Positions 35,533-43,969 of a stretch of 64,000 nt of DNA are shown one piece after another. The notes below the pieces were generated by a model. That model was not told the DNA's origin, did no database searches, and saw only the letters and a list, made by a program, of their open reading frames with translations. This DNA is from Paracoccaceae bacterium (GTDB lineage Bacteria; Pseudomonadota; Alphaproteobacteria; Rhodobacterales; Rhodobacteraceae). The DNA is taken from assembly GCA_030066905.1 (NCBI GenBank), contig JASJAR010000018.1, positions 1-64,000 on the forward strand, in the 5' to 3' direction. Positions within the stretch are counted from its first letter, which is position 1; each line of letters starts with the position of its first letter. The translations under genes were made by a program, and so were the position numbers.

Positions 35533-36275
35533 CAGCCCGCCGCCTCGTGGCTCTGCGGATGGTCGTGGTCGTGCCCGTGATCGTGGTCGTGGCGGTAGAG
35601 CGCCAGGGCGCCGCCCGTTCCGGTTCCGAAGAGCGCGCGGTATTCCGGGGCCGAGGCCACCACCGCCGGTGTCCCTTCGCAGCAGACATGGCCGTTGAGG
35701 CAGATCACACGGTCCGAAGCGCTCATCACGACATGGAGCTCGTGGCTGATCATCACGACCGCACAGCCGGTGTCGCGGCGCACGGCCTCGATCTGGCGGT
35801 AGAAGGCCGCCGAACCCGGCTGGTCGAGCCCCTGGGTCGCCTCATCGAGCAGGAGGACCTCCGGGCGGTTGATCAGCGCGCCGGCCAGCAGGACCCGTTG
35901 GAACTGACCTCCGGAGAGCTGCGACATCTGCCGCCGCAAGAGGTCGGGCACTCCCGCCGCTTCGAGGGCCGCCCGACAGGTGGCGCGCGAGACACGGCCG
36001 GTCAGCCGCATGAAGCGCTCGACGGTGATCGGAAGGGTCCGGTCGATATGCAACCGTTGCGGCACGTAGCCGATCCTCAGGCCGGGTTTCAGGGCAATCT
36101 CGCCCTGCGCGGGTTCGGCCGCACCGATGATCGCGCGCAGAAGGCTTGTCTTGCCCGAACCGTTCGGCCCGACGATCGTCACGATCTCGCCCGGCTCGAC
36201 CTTGAGGTCCACGCCGCGCAGGACGGTGTTGGCGCCGTAGGCGACGCTGAGCCCCTGCACCGCAATCAGGCTCAT
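35532..36275 (-). CDS. znuC: Zinc ABC transporter ATP-binding protein
   Basis: A 247-residue ATPase: Walker A GPNGSGKTS near 37-45, signature LSGGQFQRVLLAGAL near 119-133, Walker B VLLLDEATQGLD near 140-151, switch H in ISHELH near 176. The C-terminal tail is His/Asp-rich (HDHDHGHDHDHPQSH), as in several ZnuC proteins. Overlaps zur by 4 nt and znuB by 1 nt. Confidence 0.93.
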   Translation of the reverse strand: MSLIAVQGLSVAYGANTVLRGVDLKVEPGEIVTIVGPNGSGKTSLLRAIIGAAEPAQGEIALKPGLRIGYVPQRLHIDRTLPITVERFMRLTGRVSRATCRAALEAAGVPDLLRRQMSQLSGGQFQRVLLAGALINRPEVLLLDEATQGLDQPGSAAFYRQIEAVRRDTGCAVVMISHELHVVMSASDRVICLNGHVCCEGTPAVVASAPEYRALFGTGTGGALALYRHDHDHGHDHDHPQSHEAAG

Positions 36276-36790
36276 GCTCCGGCCTTCTCCGCGCAGGCCG
36301 GGCAGACCCCTTCCGCTTCGACGACGGTCTTTTCGATCTGGAACCCTGCCGCCCGCGCCGCCGCGCCGAGCGCGCCTCTGGCGGGGCTCGACTGGGCCTC
36401 CGCGACGGTCTGGCAGAGGCGGCAGATCATAAAGGCCGGTGCATGAGCCGCACCTGGATGGGCGCAGGCGACAAAGGCGTTCAGGCGTTCGATCTTGTGG
36501 ACGAACCCGTGCTCGACCAGAAAATCGAGCGCCCGGTAGGCCACCGGCGGCTGCGAGCCGAACCCGGCGTCGCGCAGCAGGTCCAGAATGGCATAGGCTC
36601 CGAGCGCGCGGTGCTCCTGCAACAAAAGCTCAAGCACCTTGCGACGGACCGGCGTCAGACGCAGCCCCGCTTCGGCGCAGCGCGCCTCCGCCGCGGCGAG
36701 GGCCTGGGCCACGCACCGGTCGTGATCGTGGCGTTCGAACCCGAGGGCCGCGGGATTTTTCCCGGTCGCCGCTTCTTCGTCGCTTGTCAT
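36272..36790 (-). CDS. zur: Zinc uptake regulator, Fur family
   Basis: A 172-residue Fur-type repressor. Helix-turn-helix LRLTPVRRKVLELLL near 43-57, wing region, PVAYRALDFLVEHGFVHKIE near 80-99, and the structural zinc cysteines in ICRLCQ and VCPACA. Translation at ATG 36790; a TTG 15 bp upstream is less likely since it would sit in the operator. It heads zur-znuC-znuB and should repress both itself and the divergent znuA. Confidence 0.9.
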   Translation of the reverse strand: MTSDEEAATGKNPAALGFERHDHDRCVAQALAAAEARCAEAGLRLTPVRRKVLELLLQEHRALGAYAILDLLRDAGFGSQPPVAYRALDFLVEHGFVHKIERLNAFVACAHPGAAHAPAFMICRLCQTVAEAQSSPARGALGAAARAAGFQIEKTVVEAEGVCPACAEKAGA

Positions 36791-36816
36791 GTTATTCCAT
36801 ATCAACTATGCACCCG

Positions 36817-36837
36817 AAAATGTTATAAAATCACATG
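36817..36837. promoter_or_regulatory. Putative Zur operator between zur and znuA
   Basis: AAAATGTTATAAAATCACAT resembles the alphaproteobacterial Zur palindrome (half-site AAATGTTATA well kept, the other half imperfect). A second TGTTATTCC half lies at 36789-36797. The divergent start codons are only about 56 bp apart, so one operator could control both directions. Confidence 0.5.
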
Positions 36838-36846
36838 GGGGTCCCG

Positions 36847-37917
36847 ATGTCCAGAATGCTTCCCTGTCTCGCCGCATCAACCGCTTTGATGGGCAGCGCC
36901 GCAATGGCGGACGTACCGAACGTCGCGGCCGATATCGCGCCGGTTCATTCGCTGGTGGCCCGGGTGATGGACGGCGTCGGCATGCCGGAGCTTATCGTGC
37001 AACCGGGCGCGTCGCCCCATGGCTACAGCCTTCGCCCCTCCGAAGCCGCCGCGCTACAGGAGGCCGACCTCGTCTTCTGGATCGGCGAGGACCTTACGCC
37101 ATGGCTCGCGGACGCGGTCGAGACGCTGGCAACGGGTGCGGCGGTGACGACGCTTCTCGAAACCGACGGGATCACCCTTCTGGAGACCCGGGAAGACGCG
37201 CTCTTCGAGGCCCATGACCACGATCACGGGCACGACCATGGCCATGAAGATCATGCAGAGGAGGAGCATGGCGAACACGACCACGGCGAGCATGACCACG
37301 AGGACCATGCCGAAGACGATCACGGCCACGACGATCATGCCCATGACGATCATGCCCCTGACGAACACGGGCACGACGATCACGCCCATGACGATCACGC
37401 CCACGGCGCGCTCGATCCCCATGCCTGGCTCTCGCCCGACAACGCCGCGACATGGCTCAATGCGATTGCCGCCCAGCTTTCCGCCGTCGATCCCGACAAT
37501 GCCGGCAGCTACTTTGCAAATGCCGCCGCGGCGCGCGACGAACTGGCTGCCCTTGCCGCCGAAATCGATGGGACCCTCGATCCGCTCCGCGGCGGTACTT
37601 TCATCGTCTTTCACGACGCCTATCAGTATTTCGAGACCGATTTCGACTTCCCTGCCTCGGGTGCGATCTCCCTGAGCGACGCCTCGGAGCCGGGTCCGGC
37701 GCGGATCGCCGAGATTCAGGGGCGCATCCGGGAGGAAGGGATCAACTGCGTGCTGGCCGAGCCTCAGTTCAACGCGGGTCTCGTCGCCACCGTCCTTGAC
37801 GGCACCGACGCCAATACCGGCGTGGTCGACCCGCTGGGTGCGGCGCTCGACCCCGGCCCCGCGCTCTACCCCCAGCTCATCCGCAACATGGCGGAGGTGC
37901 TGGCCGACTGCCTCTGA
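36847..37917 (+). CDS. znuA: Zinc ABC transporter substrate-binding protein with long His-rich loop
   Basis: A 356-residue periplasmic Zn2+-binding protein: signal peptide (LPCLAASTALMGSAAMA), APVHSLVARVMDGVG with the first ligand His, the charged His-rich loop of about 64 residues with 24 His, then LDPHAWLSPDNA and FIVFHDAYQYFE with further ligands. Start set at ATG 36847, which has GGGGG at proper distance; the ATG at 36835 has no ribosome site and overlaps the operator. Confidence 0.92.
   Translation: MSRMLPCLAASTALMGSAAMADVPNVAADIAPVHSLVARVMDGVGMPELIVQPGASPHGYSLRPSEAAALQEADLVFWIGEDLTPWLADAVETLATGAAVTTLLETDGITLLETREDALFEAHDHDHGHDHGHEDHAEEEHGEHDHGEHDHEDHAEDDHGHDDHAHDDHAPDEHGHDDHAHDDHAHGALDPHAWLSPDNAATWLNAIAAQLSAVDPDNAGSYFANAAAARDELAALAAEIDGTLDPLRGGTFIVFHDAYQYFETDFDFPASGAISLSDASEPGPARIAEIQGRIREEGINCVLAEPQFNAGLVATVLDGTDANTGVVDPLGAALDPGPALYPQLIRNMAEVLADCL
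37213..37404 (+). repeat. Low-complexity His/Asp-coding tandem tract within znuA
   Basis: 64 codons made of repeated CAC/CAT GAC/GAT units (for example HDDHAHDDH twice) that encode 24 His. The near-identical units make the tract prone to slippage, so its length may vary among strains. Confidence 0.75.
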
Positions 37918-37974
37918 CCCGCCGCCACCCCGGGCCCCCTCGACGTCTCCCGCGGTGCTGCGGGCGACGCGCCG

Positions 37975-38853
37975 CTATGTGCGGGCGAGCGCGAAGTCGA
38001 AGTTGACGTCCCAGTAAGGCCCCGGGAAACCGACCTCGGCTGAGCGTGCGGGGTCTTCCACGAGGTCGAAATCCGCCAGGAGGCTTTCCTTCACCCCGAA
38101 GACCGCATCCGAGTCGATATGGGGGTCGTCGGGGTCGAAGATATGGGTCGTCAGCGGGTCGTAACCCTCGGCGGTGACGATGAAATGCAGATGCGCCGGG
38201 CGGAACGGATGGCGCCCGAGCGCGCCGAGGAGCTTGCCCACCGGCCCATCGTCTGGGATCGGATAGAACTTCGGCTTGACCGCGCGGAACCAATAGGTGC
38301 CGTCCGCCCCGGTGGTAAACACGCCGCGCAGGTTGAAGTCCGGTTGGTGGCCCTTCTGCTGGACGTCGTAGAAGCCCTCGTCATTGGCCTGCCAGACATC
38401 CACTTTCGCGCCTTCGATCGGTGACCCGTCGGTATCGGTAATCCGGCCCCGAACGACCATGTCCTCGCCCTTCTGGTCGAGACAGATGTTGTGTCCCATC
38501 TCGTATTCCGGCGCCCCGTCCAGGTGGAACGGGCCGAGCACTGTGTTTTCCGACGCCCCCGTCGGGCGCCGGGAATTGACAGCATCGACGAGCATCGACA
38601 CGCCGAGGACGTCGCTCAGAAGGATAAACTCCTGCCGCCAGTCGTCGCACATATGCCCGGTCCTGGTGAGGAACATGATCGCCTCGAACCATTCCTCCTG
38701 GGTCGGTTCGATCTCCTTCACCGCCTCGTGCAGTTTCCGGATGATGACTTCCATCGCGAATTTCAGCCGGGGGTCCCTGGCGCCTTCGTTGCGTGCCGCA
38801 ACCACTTCGGCCGAGTTCTCTTCGGTGAAGTATCCGCTTCCCGTCTTGGTCAT
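37975..38853 (-). CDS. Intradiol ring-cleavage dioxygenase, hydroxyquinol 1,2-dioxygenase-like
   Basis: A 292-residue non-heme Fe(III) enzyme. An N-terminal helical dimerisation domain (about 1-100) with MFLTRTGHMCDDWRQEFILLSD is typical of catechol/hydroxyquinol dioxygenases. The Tyr/His ligands are in YWFRAVKPKFYPIPDDGPVG and HPFRPAHLHF. FHLDGAPEYEMG and GSPIEGAKVDVWQANDEGFYD resemble hydroxyquinol enzymes. It would cleave benzene-1,2,4-triol to maleylacetate. Start at ATG 38853 with GAAAGGGG; 11 bp after the monooxygenase. Confidence 0.87.
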   Translation of the reverse strand: MTKTGSGYFTEENSAEVVAARNEGARDPRLKFAMEVIIRKLHEAVKEIEPTQEEWFEAIMFLTRTGHMCDDWRQEFILLSDVLGVSMLVDAVNSRRPTGASENTVLGPFHLDGAPEYEMGHNICLDQKGEDMVVRGRITDTDGSPIEGAKVDVWQANDEGFYDVQQKGHQPDFNLRGVFTTGADGTYWFRAVKPKFYPIPDDGPVGKLLGALGRHPFRPAHLHFIVTAEGYDPLTTHIFDPDDPHIDSDAVFGVKESLLADFDLVEDPARSAEVGFPGPYWDVNFDFALART

Positions 38854-38864
38854 GGCTGCCCCTT

Positions 38865-40622
38865 TCAACGTGCGAGAATCTTGTTCAGGACCCGGCGCAG
38901 ATCGGCGTCGGGGGTGTCGGTCAGGGCCTCGGCGCGCCAGGCCACATGCTGGTCGGGACGCACGAGGATACAGCCGCTGTCGGTGATCTGTCGCGCGCGG
39001 GCCCAGTCGCCGGAATGGTCCACCACCTTGCGGCGCGGGCCGACGATATGCACGCGGATATCGAGGCCGAATTCCGGGCCGATCGCCGCCGCGGCATTCT
39101 CCCAGGCTTCGCCGCCGATGCCTGTGAAGATCGTGAACCTGCCCTGCCCGCAAAGATCGAGCGTGGAATGTCTGCCCCCGGTATCGTGATCGAAAAGCCA
39201 GACATGGGGGATGCGCGCACCGGGCCAGGTGGTCGGCTGATAATGCAGTTCCGCATCGAGATCGAAGGCCGGTTCGATCTGACCGTCGGTTTCGACCGCA
39301 TCCGAAACATAGCGCTGGTTCATCTCTACCCCATGGGCATCGAACTCGTACTTCTTGAAGGCGATGGCGTCTCGGATCGCCTCCCGCTGAGCCTCGGCAG
39401 CCGCCGTTGCGTCGCAGCGCGCTTCCATCGCAGCCTGTTGGGCGGCATGGTCGCTGCCGCCGGTCATGCCGAGGCTTTCGAATATCGGGCCGAACTCGCC
39501 GATGGACTGGTTGGCCCGGGTGACGATCTGCCGGGCCACCGGCGCGCGCTCGGCGGAGTAGCTGTCGAGCAGCCCCTGCCCCGCCTGCCCCTTGAGGACC
39601 GCGGCGAGCTTCCAGGCCAGATTGAACCCGTCCTGGATCGAGGTGTTCGAGCCCAACCCGTTCGAGGGCGGGTGGCGGTGGGCCGCATCGCCCATGATGA
39701 AGATCCGGGCGGTCTGCATCCGGGTTGCGAACATGTTGTTCACCGTCCAGGTATTGGCCGAAAGAAGCTCGATTTCGAGGTCGGGATCGCCGACGAGTTG
39801 CCGCGCAACACCGGTCGCCATCGCCTCGTCGACCTCCGGCGGCGGCTGGTTGATGTCGTAGCCCCAAACGATGAGCCATTCGTTCCAGGGCCGCACCATT
39901 CGCACCAGCCCCATACCGATGCCGCCCACATCGGCGCCGGGCTGCATCACCCAGTAGAGCACCGACGGGCGGTGGGCGACATAGCGCGAAAGGTCGGCCC
40001 GGAAGAGGATGTTCATCGACCCGCCGACGCCCATCTGTCCCTCGAACGGCAGCCCCGCATTTTCGGCGACAAGCGAATTGCCGCCATCGGCGCCGACGAG
40101 GTACGTCGAGCGGATCGTGAACTCCTCGCCCGAAAGCCGGTCGCGGCAGGTCGTGGTCACACCGTCGTCGTCTTCGAGATGGCTCAGATACTCGGTGCTC
40201 ATGCGGCTCTGGGTGCCGCGCTGGCAGGCGGTCTTGAACAACAGCGGTTCCATGAAGGTCTGGGGCAGATCGTTCATGAAGGTCGGCGACGAGAGCAAGT
40301 GCTCGGCCTTCGACAACGGGTGGGTGCCCCAGGTCTTCAGCCGCCCGATTTCTTCGCCGGCGAGGCTCTCGCAGAAAATGTTCTCGCCCATCAGGTCCTG
40401 TTCGGTGGCGTGCAGATAGGCTTCCGCCTCGACCGCATGGCCGAGATCGCGCAGCACCTCCATGGTGCGCTGGTTGGTGATATGGGCCCGCGGCGTGTTC
40501 GCCAGCCAGCGGTAGCGGTTCACCGCCATGTTCTCGATCCCGTAGGACGACAGAAGCGCCGCCGTGGCCGACCCGGCAGGCCCGGTGCCGATAATCAGGA
40601 CATCGGTATTGATCTTGGCCAT
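38865..40622 (-). CDS. FAD-dependent aromatic-ring hydroxylase (TfdB/resorcinol hydroxylase-like)
   Basis: A 585-residue class A flavoprotein monooxygenase: GTGPAGSATAALLSSYG at 12-28, DGGNSLVAENAG near 192-203 (DG motif), GDAAHRHPPSNGLGSNTSIQDGFNLAWKL near 312-340 (GD motif), and a C-terminal thioredoxin-like domain (about 430-585). This size matches phenol/dichlorophenol/resorcinol hydroxylases. It likely makes the hydroxyquinol substrate for the next enzyme. Start at ATG 40622 behind AAAGGAGA. Confidence 0.87.
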   Translation of the reverse strand: MAKINTDVLIIGTGPAGSATAALLSSYGIENMAVNRYRWLANTPRAHITNQRTMEVLRDLGHAVEAEAYLHATEQDLMGENIFCESLAGEEIGRLKTWGTHPLSKAEHLLSSPTFMNDLPQTFMEPLLFKTACQRGTQSRMSTEYLSHLEDDDGVTTTCRDRLSGEEFTIRSTYLVGADGGNSLVAENAGLPFEGQMGVGGSMNILFRADLSRYVAHRPSVLYWVMQPGADVGGIGMGLVRMVRPWNEWLIVWGYDINQPPPEVDEAMATGVARQLVGDPDLEIELLSANTWTVNNMFATRMQTARIFIMGDAAHRHPPSNGLGSNTSIQDGFNLAWKLAAVLKGQAGQGLLDSYSAERAPVARQIVTRANQSIGEFGPIFESLGMTGGSDHAAQQAAMEARCDATAAAEAQREAIRDAIAFKKYEFDAHGVEMNQRYVSDAVETDGQIEPAFDLDAELHYQPTTWPGARIPHVWLFDHDTGGRHSTLDLCGQGRFTIFTGIGGEAWENAAAAIGPEFGLDIRVHIVGPRRKVVDHSGDWARARQITDSGCILVRPDQHVAWRAEALTDTPDADLRRVLNKILAR

Positions 40623-40653
40623 GGCGGCGTCTCCTTTCATTCTCGGGTCTGCG

Positions 40654-41250
40654 TCAGGACCGCGGGTCCCAGAGCCGGGCGTCGAAATCGGCCTCGTAGG
40701 CCTTGCCTTCGGGGTAGCTCACAAGCTCAAGCTGCAAGCCCCAGGGGGCGAGGAAATAGACCCAGGTCTCCCCCGCACTCGGGCCCTCGGTCATCGTCGT
40801 CGGATCGCCCAGAACCTCGATGCCTTCGGCGCGCAGATAGGCGACGGCGGCCTCCATGTCCTCGACGTAGAACGCCAGATGATGGCCGCCGACGTCGGAG
40901 TTCTTCGGCCCCCTCAGATTCTGATCCGGCGCGGTGTACTGGAAGATTTCGAGATTGGCGCCGTTGCCGCAACGCATGAGCCGCATCTCGGGAATGGTGG
41001 CACGGGGGTGAACGTTGAGATGGTCCTCCATCCAGGTGCTGTCGCCGCCCGAGAACGGCCCCAGCGGGTAGAACTCTCCGCACCCCATCGTGTCGCGGAA
41101 GAATGTGACGGCTTCGCCGAGATCGGGCACGGTGAAGCCGATGTGATCCATGCCTTTGAGGCCGGGCACACCGTCATGCCCGCCGGCAAGCGCCGGACCG
41201 GCGAGGCCCGCGGCACAGGCCAGGGCGAGAGTGAGCGATTTGACGGACAT
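40654..41250 (-). CDS. Exported VOC (glyoxalase/dioxygenase-fold) protein
   Basis: A 198-residue vicinal-oxygen-chelate protein with, unusually, a clear signal peptide (LTLALACAAGLAGPALAGG). Metal-type residues are kept: MDHIGFTV near 34-41, GHHLAFYVED near 121-130 and LQLELVSY near 173-180. It would be periplasmic, in the same operon as an ABC uptake system, so it might modify or bind the aromatic substrate before import. Start at 41250 with AAGGAGGT at 7-nt spacing; an ATG two codons upstream touches that site. Confidence 0.78.
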   Translation of the reverse strand: MSVKSLTLALACAAGLAGPALAGGHDGVPGLKGMDHIGFTVPDLGEAVTFFRDTMGCGEFYPLGPFSGGDSTWMEDHLNVHPRATIPEMRLMRCGNGANLEIFQYTAPDQNLRGPKNSDVGGHHLAFYVEDMEAAVAYLRAEGIEVLGDPTTMTEGPSAGETWVYFLAPWGLQLELVSYPEGKAYEADFDARLWDPRS

Positions 41251-41252
41251 GA

Positions 41253-42314
41253 TCATACCTCCTTGTCCATGAGTGGTCCGCCGGTCAGACGCCGGCGGAC
41301 GGGAAAAAGCTGAAGACCGGTGCGTTCGGAGATGAGCCCCCAGAGCCCCCGGGGCGCAAAGAGCATCACCCCGATCCCGATGAGACCGAGGATCATCAGG
41401 TACCAGGTGCCGAAATCGGCGAGAAAGCTTTGCAGAAGGAACAGAACGAGCACGCCGATGATCGGGCCTTCGATGGTGCCGATCCCGCCGATCACGACGA
41501 TGAAGATCACATAGGCCGTCCAGTCGGTGACGCTGAAGGCCGCATCGGGGGAAATCCGCGCCTTTTGCAGGTAGATCATCCCGCCCGCGAGGCCGGTGCC
41601 GAAGGCGGAGGTCAGAAAGACGACCCATTTCATCCGCCCCGCATCGACGCCGACCGAGCGCGCCGCCTCGGTGTTGTCGCGCACCGCCGCGAGGGCGAGA
41701 CCCCGCTTGGTGCGCAACAGCCAGTAGATGCCGGCAATCGTCGCCACCGCGAGGGTCAGCGCCAGCCAGTAGGCGAGAATGTCCCGGGCCGCGCTGGCGC
41801 GCACGTCGAACGCCTCCCCGATCCAGTCGACCAGCATCATCTCGCGCAATGCGTCGCGCGGCAGCGAGGTGCCGGTGCCGCCGCCGACGGCGCGCCACTG
41901 CGCCACGCTCAGGCGCGCGACCTCGGCGATGACCCAGGTGCCGATGGCGAAATAGGCGCCTTGCAGTCGAAAGGCGAAAAACGCGGTGGGGACGGCGAGG
42001 ACGAGGGCGGCAAGCCCGGCGATCAGGATCGAGACCACTGGATCGATCCCGCCGAGGATCACCGCGCCGTAGAGCGCATAGGCGCCGAGGCCCACGAAGG
42101 CCTGCTGTCCGACCGAGACGAGCCCGCCATAGCCTGCGAGAAGGTTCCAGAACTGCGCCAGGACGAGCATCGTCAGGATGAAGAACAAATCCTGGATCGT
42201 GCCCCGCCCGGCAAAGGCCGGCGCAGCGAAGAGCACGGCAACGAGGATCAATCCGAAGATCATCGCGACCGATGAGGCCGGGGTGCGCGTCGTGACGGCA
42301 TAGGGCGTCGCCAC
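41253..42314 (-). CDS. livM: Branched-chain amino acid-type ABC permease (LivM family)
   Basis: A 353-residue inner-membrane permease with about nine segments. GYGGLVSVGQQAFVGLGAYA near 62-81, LRTKRGLALAAVRDNTEAARSVGVD near 199-223 (EAA-like loop) and VVIGGIGTIEGPIIG near 275-289 are LivM marks. In this context the cargo is probably an aromatic acid rather than an amino acid. Ends 2 bp before the VOC gene. Confidence 0.9.
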   Translation of the reverse strand: MATPYAVTTRTPASSVAMIFGLILVAVLFAAPAFAGRGTIQDLFFILTMLVLAQFWNLLAGYGGLVSVGQQAFVGLGAYALYGAVILGGIDPVVSILIAGLAALVLAVPTAFFAFRLQGAYFAIGTWVIAEVARLSVAQWRAVGGGTGTSLPRDALREMMLVDWIGEAFDVRASAARDILAYWLALTLAVATIAGIYWLLRTKRGLALAAVRDNTEAARSVGVDAGRMKWVVFLTSAFGTGLAGGMIYLQKARISPDAAFSVTDWTAYVIFIVVIGGIGTIEGPIIGVLVLFLLQSFLADFGTWYLMILGLIGIGVMLFAPRGLWGLISERTGLQLFPVRRRLTGGPLMDKEV

Positions 42315-42317
42315 GGC

Positions 42318-43178
42318 TCAGCCCCCCCTCGGAAAGAGACCGCGCGGGCGGACCAGCAGGACGATCAGGAAGGCGACATGGCCCGCAAGGATCTGCCATT
42401 CGGGGTTCACCGCCGCGCCGAGGGTCTGGGCCACGCCGATGATGATGCCACCCGCCAGCGTGCCCCACAGGCTCCCCAGACCGCCGATGATGACGGCCTC
42501 GAACGCGTAAATGAGGCGCGCCGGCCCGATGTTGGGGTCGAAGTTCGCCCGGGTCCCGAGATAGAGCGCGGCAATGGTGACCACGAGCATCGCGATGGCC
42601 GTCGCACTGGCAAAGACGCGGTCGGGGCGAATGCCCATCAGGCTGGCGGTCGTCGGGTCGTCGGAGGTGGCCCGGAACGCCCGGCCGATGGCGGTGCGGT
42701 AGAAGAGCTGGTTCAGCCCGACGATCACCGCGACGGCCGAGGCGAACGTCAATAGCGGCATCACGCCCAGACTGATCTGGCCAAGGCTCACGGAGGCCGT
42801 CTCGAGCGCACCGAGCGAAATCCGCTGGCTGTCGGCGGAAAAGCCCTCGAGCAACCCGTTCTGGATCACGATGGAAAGCCCGAACGTCACCAGCAGCGGC
42901 GGCAGGATATCCTCGCCGAGGGTCCGGTTGAGGACGATCTTTTGCAGCACCCAGCCGAGGACGAACATCACCGGCGCGGCGACAATGGCGGCGAGAAACG
43001 GGTTCAGCCCCAGAACCGAGACCACGACGAGGATGAGATAGGCGCCGAACACGATCAGATCGCCATGGGCGAGGTTCACCAGCCGCATGATCCCGAACAC
43101 GAGGCTCAGCCCGGCGGCGAACAGCGCATAGAGCCCGCCCAGCAGGACGCCCTGGATGATCGTATCGACCCAGATCAT
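42318..43178 (-). CDS. livH: Branched-chain amino acid-type ABC permease (LivH family)
   Basis: A 286-residue permease: IIQGVLLGGLYALFAAGLSLVFGIMRLVNLAHGD at 7-40 and YRTAIGRAFRATSDDPTTASLMGI near 152-175, and AVIIGGLGSLWGTLAGGIIIG near 223-243. Overlaps the livF stop by 4 nt and is followed after 3 bp by livM. Confidence 0.9.
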   Translation of the reverse strand: MIWVDTIIQGVLLGGLYALFAAGLSLVFGIMRLVNLAHGDLIVFGAYLILVVVSVLGLNPFLAAIVAAPVMFVLGWVLQKIVLNRTLGEDILPPLLVTFGLSIVIQNGLLEGFSADSQRISLGALETASVSLGQISLGVMPLLTFASAVAVIVGLNQLFYRTAIGRAFRATSDDPTTASLMGIRPDRVFASATAIAMLVVTIAALYLGTRANFDPNIGPARLIYAFEAVIIGGLGSLWGTLAGGIIIGVAQTLGAAVNPEWQILAGHVAFLIVLLVRPRGLFPRGG

Positions 43179-43969
43179 ACCGCCGCTCCGAAATAGGCCG
43201 CATGGATGTCGTCGCGGCTGATCTCGTCCGGACGCCCTTCCAGCGTGACCCGGCCTTCCATCATGCAGTAGACCCGGTCGGCCACCGCCATCGCCTGCCC
43301 GATATCCTGCTCGACGACGATCACGCTCGCCCCGCTTTGCTTGATCTTCGGAAGGGCTGCGTAGATGTCCTTGATGACGACCGGCGCGAGCCCCAGGCTG
43401 ATCTCGTCGCAGAGGAGCACATCCGGGTTCGACATCAGCGCCCGCCCGATGGCCACCATCTGCTGCTGCCCGCCCGACAGGGCCGTGCCCGGATTGTGGC
43501 GGCGTTCGCGGAGGATCGGGAAGAGATCGTAGATCGTTTCGAGCGACCAGTATCCGGTTCCCTGATGGCCGGCGGCGGGCTCCATCGGGTCCGGCCCGCC
43601 GGTGAACCGCGACAGGAAACTGTCGATCCGGTCGCCGAGATCGCGCCCTCCTTTATGCTGTCCGCCGATCACGAGGTTTTCCTCGACCGACAGGGAGGGA
43701 AAGAGCTTGCGGCCTTCGGGCACCATCGCGACCCCGCGCTTCATTATCGTGTCGGCGGGCAGGTGGCCGATATCGGTGCCCTTGTGGACGATCTCCTCGG
43801 CTGCGTTTTTCAGCACCCCGGTAATCGACCGCATCAGCGTCGTCTTACCGGCTCCGTTGGCGCCGATGATGGCGACCGTCTCGCCCGCTTCGAGGCGGAT
43901 ATCGACCCCGAAGAGCGCCTGGAAGTCGCCGTAGCTTGCCCTGAGGCCCCGGGTTTCGAGGATCGCCAT
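43175..43969 (-). CDS. livF: ABC transporter ATP-binding protein (LivF family)
   Basis: A 264-residue ATPase: GANGAGKTT near 37-45, ALSGGQQQMVAIGRAL near 169-184, VLLCDEISLGLAP near 190-202. A 30-residue insert around GGPDPMEPAAGHQGTGYWSLE (about 127-147) before the signature motif is longer than in typical LivF. Start at ATG 43969, sharing one base with the livG stop. Confidence 0.9.
   Translation of the reverse strand: MAILETRGLRASYGDFQALFGVDIRLEAGETVAIIGANGAGKTTLMRSITGVLKNAAEEIVHKGTDIGHLPADTIMKRGVAMVPEGRKLFPSLSVEENLVIGGQHKGGRDLGDRIDSFLSRFTGGPDPMEPAAGHQGTGYWSLETIYDLFPILRERRHNPGTALSGGQQQMVAIGRALMSNPDVLLCDEISLGLAPVVIKDIYAALPKIKQSGASVIVVEQDIGQAMAVADRVYCMMEGRVTLEGRPDEISRDDIHAAYFGAAV

Noticed and set aside
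37213-37404. Possible CRISPR or satellite array
   Set aside because: The repeats are in frame and encode the His-rich loop of ZnuA; no spacers.
38946-40979. 677-residue open frame on the plus strand
   Set aside because: Shadow of the flavin hydroxylase, which has full motifs on the other strand.
40654-43203. 849-residue frame joining livH/livM complement frames with the VOC gene
   Set aside because: Only the last 198 codons make a real protein; the rest is out-of-frame livM and livH.
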